Source of the DNA: an uncultured Elusimicrobia bacterium
Lineage (GTDB): Bacteria > Elusimicrobiota > Endomicrobiia > Endomicrobiales > Endomicrobiaceae
Direction: 5' to 3'
NCBI GenBank assembly: GCA_937916125.1
Contig: CALGGE010000021.1
Span: 1 to 20,748, forward strand
Length of the DNA: 20,748 nucleotides
In this document: in pieces, positions 16,243-20,748 of the stretch
Position numbering within the stretch: position 1 is the stretch's first letter
Layout: the number at the start of each line of letters is the position of its first letter
Notes under the pieces: generated by a model
Database searches by the model: none
What the model was told of the DNA's origin: nothing
Seen by the model: the letters and a program-made list of their open reading frames with translations, nothing else
Position numbers and translations under genes: made by a program

Positions 16243-17520
16243 TTAATTTAACTCCATTAAATCATTAAATATTTTGTCTATTTTTATTGAGCAGTCATCA
16301 ATTTGAGAAGCATCTATTAATCGACTTTCCGTATCTTTAACAGGAATAATATTTCCTTTTTCAAGTTTATACACGGAAATATTCTCAAATGAAATCATTT
16401 TATCTTTAGGTATTTCGTCAATATATTTATTACGTCTTATATATATATCATTTGCTAAAATAGCATTATTTAAAGCAGTTAAAATATATGGAGAATGTGT
16501 TGAAATAATGAGCTGATTAAATTTATTTTCATTTTTATATTTTAGGAGTTCATACAAAATATCGGCTTGTGTCTCCGGAAAAAGATTCTGTTCCGGTTCC
16601 TCAACAACATTCACAAAACAGGCCGGAATATACTTATTAACAAAATTTAATAATTTTTGCAACATATCATCATTTTTTATAAAATCTTTACCACCAATAT
16701 AATACAGATTAAATTGTTCCAGTAATTTTTCATTTTTTGTTTCCAATATTTTTTCTTCTATTCTTTTTTTCAATCCGGAACTTACAGATTGAAGTTTTGT
16801 AAACAAATTTTTATTTACTTCATTTGATAAAAATTTACTAACCAAAAGCAACGGCGTAATTGATTGTATTCCGCTTGATGCCGCACCTATTGATATTTTC
16901 TTATTTTTTGTTCTTATAAAAGTATTATGGTCTTCATAAAAAACACTCGTTTCATCTATGGGAAGACTAAAAAACGTATTGTCAAGACTCGATAAAGCCT
17001 TAATATATTCAGCATTTAAATCTCGTACCATAAACGGGATATTAGAAAGAGTATCGACTACATTACCCTTTTTATCGGCAATACTTTGATTAGGGACTCT
17101 ATCCAAAATTGTCAGTAAATTTCTTGCAGCGGAAACATATTGAATTTTAGGTAAAATATATTCTTTTGAAATAGCAGAATTCACCATCGTCACTTTAAGC
17201 TTATTGTTTTCATATTCAAAATTGCAAATATCTCCTTCATACAATATCTTTGTATATACACTAAAATATTCCGAAACATCCTGTCTGTAACAGCATGTTC
17301 TAAAAAATTCATTATTTATCATATCAACTGAAAAATCACCTGAAGCTACCTTCTTTTCAATCCATTTAAAAATTGAGTATAATTTGGCTATTGTACTTTT
17401 TCCGCTTGCCTGATGACCTATAAAAACAGTAACCGGCAAAAATTTAACTACAAATAAACCATCTGCAGATTGTAAATTTTTTTCTATAGGACCAAAATTT
17501 TTAATTTTTATAATTGCCAT
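16243..17520 (-). CDS. OLD/AAA_15-type ABC-fold ATPase without a TOPRIM domain
   Basis: A 425-aa ATPase of the SMC/OLD-like group (AAA_15/AAA_21). Walker A is G35-H-Q-A-S-G-K41-S-T. An ABC-signature-like S-S-G217-I-Q lies in IGAASSGIQSITPLLL. Walker B ends in V-V-E307-E308-P-E, with Glu at the position often Asp, and the switch histidine is H342 in ISTHSPYIL. Q37 near Walker A is as in related proteins. The protein ends about 80 residues after the switch histidine, so it lacks the C-terminal TOPRIM nuclease of OLD and GajA. It is closer in size to AriA of PARIS, in which the effector is a separate protein. Here the separate partner is the PD-(D/E)xK-like gene downstream. A good promoter lies 49 bp upstream. 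It probably forms a dimer or larger sensor complex that controls the partner. Confidence 0.87.
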   Translation of the reverse strand: MAIIKIKNFGPIEKNLQSADGLFVVKFLPVTVFIGHQASGKSTIAKLYSIFKWIEKKVASGDFSVDMINNEFFRTCCYRQDVSEYFSVYTKILYEGDICNFEYENNKLKVTMVNSAISKEYILPKIQYVSAARNLLTILDRVPNQSIADKKGNVVDTLSNIPFMVRDLNAEYIKALSSLDNTFFSLPIDETSVFYEDHNTFIRTKNKKISIGAASSGIQSITPLLLVSKFLSNEVNKNLFTKLQSVSSGLKKRIEEKILETKNEKLLEQFNLYYIGGKDFIKNDDMLQKLLNFVNKYIPACFVNVVEEPEQNLFPETQADILYELLKYKNENKFNQLIISTHSPYILTALNNAILANDIYIRRNKYIDEIPKDKMISFENISVYKLEKGNIIPVKDTESRLIDASQIDDCSIKIDKIFNDLMELN

Positions 17521-17568
17521 TTTTTATCCAAAATAATTTTTAAACCTTTATTATATAAAACATCACGC

Positions 17569-17597
17569 ATTTTAACATTTTACTTATCAAATTGCAA
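17569..17597 (-). promoter_or_regulatory. Sigma-70-type promoter for the ATPase-nuclease cassette
   Basis: TTGCAA (17597-17592) and TAAAAT (17574-17569) on the minus strand are separated by 17 bases, with TGT just before the -10 as in an extended -10 element. The expected transcript start is near 17562, giving a leader of about 40 bases before ATG 17520. This makes the cassette independent of the transporter and glycosyltransferase genes upstream. The match is by eye. Confidence 0.65.
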
Positions 17598-17628
17598 GGG
17601 AATTTAATATCTTATTTATTAAATTGCA
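17584..17628 (-). repeat. Pair of 13-bp direct repeats plus AT inverted repeat over the ATPase promoter, operator-like
   Basis: TGCAATTTGATAA (17596-17584) and TGCAATTTAATAA (17628-17616) differ at one base and are 32 bp apart, about three helical turns. The first overlaps the -35 element. A perfect 9-bp inverted repeat (17601-17609 with 17617-17625) lies between and into the second copy. Two in-phase sites at a promoter suggest binding by a dimeric regulator. No regulator gene is seen nearby. Confidence 0.45.
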
Positions 17629-17635
17629 TAACAAT

Positions 17636-18409
17636 TTAAAAACTTTTTTCATATTTCTTATTAAAAAATTTTGCTGAAAGGAAAGAAAAGCCTTTTTTAA
17701 ACCAATTTACTTTTTCCATATTTAAAACAGGAACTTCAACATACTTTAAATTATTTGTTTCTATCCAAACATCCGTAAGTCTTTCCGAAACTCTGCCGAA
17801 AAGCCTCTTTTGAAAATCGGTATAATTTGAGATATCCAGCCTGTTTTTTAACTCAAACAACACATCAAATAAAAAAGAACAGTAACTATCAACGTATTCT
17901 TTCTTCATAACAAACATATTGAACATATGTCCCGACCGCCGTCTCATTACGCGGTCAAAAGCATCTTTATATTCGGGATATTTTTTCGCTATAATTTGCC
18001 CGGTTATATCCAAATCTTTGGCACTAAATGTATGTGCATAGTGAGAATATATCGTTTCAATATAATAATATCTTTTTTTAGGAAGAATTATATCGGTATT
18101 TTGTAATAAAGATTTTATTTCCGATTCGGTAATAATCGACGATATTTTTGATTTAGCCTTATTATTACCTTTAAAATAACGACGGTAATGAACAAGCCCT
18201 AAATAGTCATAATCCAAATTCTTCCAAGCCCAGTACAAAACCGTCAATTCGCAAAATAAAGGATTTAAAGAAGATATATTATCGCCCGTGTTATCGCCGA
18301 TAAAACCTATGGATTTTTTCCCCTCTGCACCTGCATGAACAGGTATATACACGGCACCTTTCGGCATTTCATATTGTTTATGAGCAGCAACAACCATACT
18401 TACATTCAT
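17636..18409 (-). CDS. DUF4422 glycosyltransferase (capsular polysaccharide synthesis type)
   Basis: A 257-aa member of the DUF4422 family, found in capsule and exopolysaccharide clusters and regarded as a glycosyltransferase. The family pattern is plain: MNVSMVVAAHKQYEMP, NPLFCELTVLYWAWKN, YLGLVHYRRYF, then ILPKKRYYYIETIYSHYAHT, a GHMFNMFVMKKEY segment and a final WIETNNLKYVEVPVLNMEKVNW. The substrate is unknown, although many members are near galactofuranose or UDP-galactopyranose mutase genes. It is separated from the main polysaccharide cluster by the ATPase-nuclease cassette, so that cassette may have landed inside an older glycan locus. The start is ATG 18409 with no clear Shine-Dalgarno site. 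It follows the sugar permease gene by 42 bp. Confidence 0.9.
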   Translation of the reverse strand: MNVSMVVAAHKQYEMPKGAVYIPVHAGAEGKKSIGFIGDNTGDNISSLNPLFCELTVLYWAWKNLDYDYLGLVHYRRYFKGNNKAKSKISSIITESEIKSLLQNTDIILPKKRYYYIETIYSHYAHTFSAKDLDITGQIIAKKYPEYKDAFDRVMRRRSGHMFNMFVMKKEYVDSYCSFLFDVLFELKNRLDISNYTDFQKRLFGRVSERLTDVWIETNNLKYVEVPVLNMEKVNWFKKGFSFLSAKFFNKKYEKSF

Positions 18410-18451
18410 TTTAGAAAAATTGTAATGTTTAACTTTTAATGTTTGTAATTT

Positions 18452-19291
18452 TTAGCCTTTGATGGCTCCGGCTGCGATACCTTTAACAATATGTTTCTGC
18501 ATCAATAAATAAATTATCACTATAGGAATAGTAGCTATGGTCAAGCCTGCCATAAGCAGAGGATAGTCCGTCATATGCGTACCCTGAAAAACCATCAAAC
18601 CTCTCTGTATAGGCATTTTTGCCGTATCCTGAAGAACAACCAAAGCCAATAAAAATTCGTTCCAAATATTCAAACACTGAATAATTACAAGCGTTGCAAC
18701 TGCAGGCTTTGCCAAAGGAAGTGCTATTCTCCAGTAAATACCGAAACGAGAACAACCGTCAATAAGAGCAGCTTCTTCTATTTCTCTGGGCAAATCTTCA
18801 AAGAAAGATTTAAGCAGGAATAAACCGAACGCGATACCACCGCTTATATAACAAAGCAACAAGCCTGTTCTTGTATCCAACAAATGCAAACTCTTAAGTA
18901 AAAGATACAGAGGAACAAATGCACCCGGAATAGGAATTAACAGAGTGGAAATTAAAAGATAAAACAAGAAATTTTTACCCCAAAATTCAAGCCTTGCAAA
19001 ACCGTATGCCGCCATTGACGTAACAAGAACTATCGCGGAAACACCGACGACGGTATAAATAAGACTGTTTAGAAAATACATACCGAATTTCGCTTTTAGG
19101 AACGCTTCGGCATAATTCCCCCACTGCCAAGTTTCAGGAAATAACGTAATACTTTTAAAAATTTCTTCGTTGGTTTTTAAGGAAGAAGACAACATCCAAA
19201 AAACCGGAAATACACAAGTGATTGCAACTGCAATCAAAATTACGTGAGTAAGAATGTCCAAAAAATTCTTTTTTACTTTAAATGCGTTCAT
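18452..19291 (-). CDS. Carbohydrate ABC transporter permease, MalG/LacG type
   Basis: A 279-aa inner-membrane permease of the CUT1 (MalG-like) family. About six membrane segments are visible, from ILIAVAITCVFPVFWMLSS at the N-terminus to IATIPIVIIYLLMQKHIV near the end. The EAA loop, which docks on the ATPase subunit, reads EIEEAALIDGCSRFGIYWRI and continues into LPLAKPA. The C-terminal KGIAAGAIKG is the standard ending of these permeases. It lies five bases after its MalF-like partner gene, in the same operon as the solute-binding protein. The transported sugar cannot be told. No ATP-binding subunit is encoded here; CUT1 systems often share one MsmK-like ATPase encoded elsewhere. Confidence 0.95.
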   Translation of the reverse strand: MNAFKVKKNFLDILTHVILIAVAITCVFPVFWMLSSSLKTNEEIFKSITLFPETWQWGNYAEAFLKAKFGMYFLNSLIYTVVGVSAIVLVTSMAAYGFARLEFWGKNFLFYLLISTLLIPIPGAFVPLYLLLKSLHLLDTRTGLLLCYISGGIAFGLFLLKSFFEDLPREIEEAALIDGCSRFGIYWRIALPLAKPAVATLVIIQCLNIWNEFLLALVVLQDTAKMPIQRGLMVFQGTHMTDYPLLMAGLTIATIPIVIIYLLMQKHIVKGIAAGAIKG

Positions 19292-19296
19292 TTTAT

Positions 19297-20181
19297 TTAC
19301 CTGTTAAATTTTTTACTTGTCCAAAGCTGCAACATTGATACTATCAACAACACCATACCGAATATTACGGCCATAGCCGTAGAATATCCGAATTCACCGT
19401 TATTCATAAACTGATAAATTTTTGTTATAGGCACATCGGTATGACCTGCCGGTCCGCCCTGCGTCATTGAATATATTAAATCAAATATCTGCATGGCCCC
19501 TAAAATTGTAAGTATTGTTACAAGAGTAAATACCGGTATCATACTGGGGACGGTAATATTGACAAACTGTTGCCATTTATCCGCACCGTCAACTTCCGCA
19601 GCTTCATACAGCTCGTTAGGTATCGTTTGTAAACCTGCCAAAAGAATAATAAACCCATACCCGAAACCTTTCCACATATGTACTACAGCTACCGACGACA
19701 ATGCCGTCTTTATTTCGGAAAGCCAAGCAAAATCTTTAAACTGTTCGAACCCTATAGCGGCAAGACATGTATTTAATATACCGAAATTCCCGTCGTAAAT
19801 AAACTTCCAAATCAACCCGACAACTATACCGGACAAAACAGGAGGCAGGAAGAATATAACTCTGTAAACGTTTTCCCCTCTTATCTGTCTGTTAACCAGT
19901 ATTGCAAGAAGCAATGCCAACCCGTTCTGTAAAGTTAAACAAAGAAGCGTAATATATGCGGCATTAAGCATAGATTTCCAAAATGCGGGATTATGAAAAA
20001 TAATATGCTTATACTGAGCAAAACCCACAAAAACCATATCTTTATCAATACCGTTCCACTGATAAAAACTAAGCTGAATTGTTCTGAGCAACGGATACAA
20101 ATTGAATACCAAGAACAAAAGCAGTGCCGGCAAAATAAACATCATGTTAAATGTTTTTTCTTTTGGTGTTGCAGTAATCAT
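19297..20181 (-). CDS. Carbohydrate ABC transporter permease, MalF/UgpA type
   Basis: A 294-aa CUT1 permease. It has a cytoplasmic N-terminus, a first membrane segment (MMFILPALLLFLVFNLYPLL), then IQLSFYQWNGID typical of MalF/UgpA/LacF proteins. Further segments include VIFFLPPVLSGIVVGLIWKF and a final FGMVLLIVSMLQLW. The EAA loop reads ELYEAAEVDGADKWQQFVNI and continues into TVPSMIPV. The conserved MTQGGPAG motif precedes the last two segments. An AAGG lies nine bases before ATG 20181. It forms a heterodimer with the MalG-type permease encoded next, importing an oligosaccharide or glycoside presented by the solute-binding protein. This region appears less AT-rich than the glycan genes and looks like core genome. 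Confidence 0.95.
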   Translation of the reverse strand: MITATPKEKTFNMMFILPALLLFLVFNLYPLLRTIQLSFYQWNGIDKDMVFVGFAQYKHIIFHNPAFWKSMLNAAYITLLCLTLQNGLALLLAILVNRQIRGENVYRVIFFLPPVLSGIVVGLIWKFIYDGNFGILNTCLAAIGFEQFKDFAWLSEIKTALSSVAVVHMWKGFGYGFIILLAGLQTIPNELYEAAEVDGADKWQQFVNITVPSMIPVFTLVTILTILGAMQIFDLIYSMTQGGPAGHTDVPITKIYQFMNNGEFGYSTAMAVIFGMVLLIVSMLQLWTSKKFNR

Positions 20182-20201
20182 TTTACGATACCTTCACTAT
20201 T

Positions 20202-20720
20202 TTATTTTTTCATCTGTCTTAATTTTTCAGCCTGAACTTCCTGTACGGCTTTAGCCGGAGATTTCTCACCGATAATTACAGACTGCAAATTAAGGTTAAT
20301 ATAGTTTGTAACCTGCCAAGCTTCCAGTTTCGGCAAACTTTCAAATGTTCTCGTAATACTTTTTGAAAATTCCTGTAATATTTCAGGTAAGTCCTGAGCA
20401 CTTTCTTTATTGGAAGGAATATTTAATGTGTTTTCTGCCAAGAACGACTGCTGAGGTCTCTGTGTAAACCATTTTAAGAAAGCAATTGCCTTATCTTTTC
20501 TCGGGGATTCTCCGTTAACAAACATTGAAGAACCGTCACCGCCGAACACCAAGAGAGGATATTTTGCATCGGGAAGTGAAGGCGGATACATAATTCCGTA
20601 ATTCAAGGAAGAATTCATTGATTTATAAACATTAATTCCCCAAGAGCCGTTGAATGTCATTGCGGCTCTTCCCGTAGCAAATGTTCTTTCGGCATCTTTA
20701 TTTACCATGGTAACGATACC
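20202..20720 (-). CDS. Sugar-binding protein of ABC importer, C-terminal fragment
   Basis: The C-terminal 172 codons of a family 1 extracellular solute-binding protein. The first genuine codons are GGT ATC GTT ACC at 20720-20709, before the internal Met at 20708. Recognisable features are FATGRAAMTFNGSWGI, the family motif for the region where the sugar-binding cleft closes, YGIMYPP, a GGDGSSMFVN segment and AIAFLKWFTQRPQQSFLAEN. The N-terminus with signal or lipoprotein peptide is missing, because the contig ends in adapter. The adapter is open in the same frame, so automatic callers may add the false residues FPYTTLFRS. It is 20 bp upstream of the MalF-type permease gene and is its partner. 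The sugar is unknown. Confidence 0.93.
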   Translation of the reverse strand, partial: GIVTMVNKDAERTFATGRAAMTFNGSWGINVYKSMNSSLNYGIMYPPSLPDAKYPLLVFGGDGSSMFVNGESPRKDKAIAFLKWFTQRPQQSFLAENTLNIPSNKESAQDLPEILQEFSKSITRTFESLPKLEAWQVTNYINLNLQSVIIGEKSPAKAVQEVQAEKLRQMKK

Positions 20721-20748
20721 AGATCGGAAGAGCGTCGTGTAGGGAAAG
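20721..20748. other. Illumina TruSeq adapter left on the contig end (artefact)
   Basis: The last 28 bases begin AGATCGGAAGAGCGTCGTGT and continue as the reverse complement of the TruSeq universal adapter. This is not genomic sequence. It shows that the contig was built from incompletely trimmed reads and that its end is an assembly end, not a biological one. Confidence 0.98.

Noticed and set aside
15784..17520. PARIS or Gabija system
   Set aside because: The ATPase lacks a TOPRIM domain and no UvrD-like helicase is present (Gabija), and the partner shows PD-(D/E)xK motifs rather than the AriB TOPRIM/DUF4435 type (PARIS).
18483..18755. 90-codon frame within the MalG-type permease gene
   Set aside because: It lies inside the permease in another frame, is rich in Ser, Tyr and Cys, and has no domain; the permease frame is certain.

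Overview
This is a metagenome-type contig. The right end is Illumina adapter and the left end cuts a gene. The organism is a low-GC bacterium: the glycosyltransferase genes are very AT-rich, while the carbohydrate transporter at the right end and the UDP-glucose dehydrogenase gene look less AT-rich. Where Shine-Dalgarno sites can be seen they are AGGAG-like. The standard code fits, because Trp is TGG throughout and TGA is used as a stop. WavE-type genes and the wealth of sugar-modifying enzymes suggest a host-associated anaerobe with a complex surface glycan. I cannot name the phylum with confidence.

Every gene I can support is on the minus strand, so in transcription order the layout runs from right to left. 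(1) 20721-20748 is sequencing adapter. (2) 20720-18452 is a CUT1-type sugar ABC importer: a truncated solute-binding protein and two permeases. (3) 18409-17636 is a DUF4422 glycosyltransferase. (4) 17597-15784 is a self-contained cassette: a good promoter with a pair of operator-like repeats, an OLD/AAA_15-type ATPase and a small PD-(D/E)xK nuclease-like protein. This is a candidate anti-phage or genome-integrity module. (5) 15783-15560 has a perfect tetranucleotide tract (CAGA on the coding strand, 55 bp) inside a 55-codon ORF, whose stop codon falls in the loop of an intrinsic terminator placed directly before the next gene. (6) 15544-1 is a surface polysaccharide (capsule, O-antigen or teichoic-like) gene cluster.

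The polysaccharide cluster holds three GT2 glycosyltransferases, a LicD-type phosphotransferase, an RgpF-DUF616 fusion, a TupA-like ATP-grasp protein and UDP-glucose 6-dehydrogenase. It also has an intact nucleotidyltransferase, a nucleotidyltransferase-kinase fusion with a degenerate first domain, an EcbF/BcbF-like phosphatase, a hexapeptide acyltransferase, three WavE-type proteins and one gene broken by an in-frame TGA. Genes mostly overlap or lie within about 35 bp. Together they suggest a uronic-acid-containing glycan carrying a kinase- and nucleotidyltransferase-activated phospho-substituent. No flippase, polymerase or exporter is visible, so the locus must continue beyond the left edge or export must be encoded elsewhere.

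The most interesting structure is at 15562-15752. There is no room for a promoter between the terminator and the first glycosyltransferase start, so the whole cluster appears to be transcribed through that terminator. In the present repeat number, ribosomes on the leader ORF would run through the 5' arm of the hairpin and stop in its loop. With one unit more or less they would stop 40-53 nt before the hairpin. That is the expected layout of a phase-variable, translation-coupled attenuator: repeat slippage would switch terminator read-through, and so surface polysaccharide expression, on and off. This is inference from sequence layout only.
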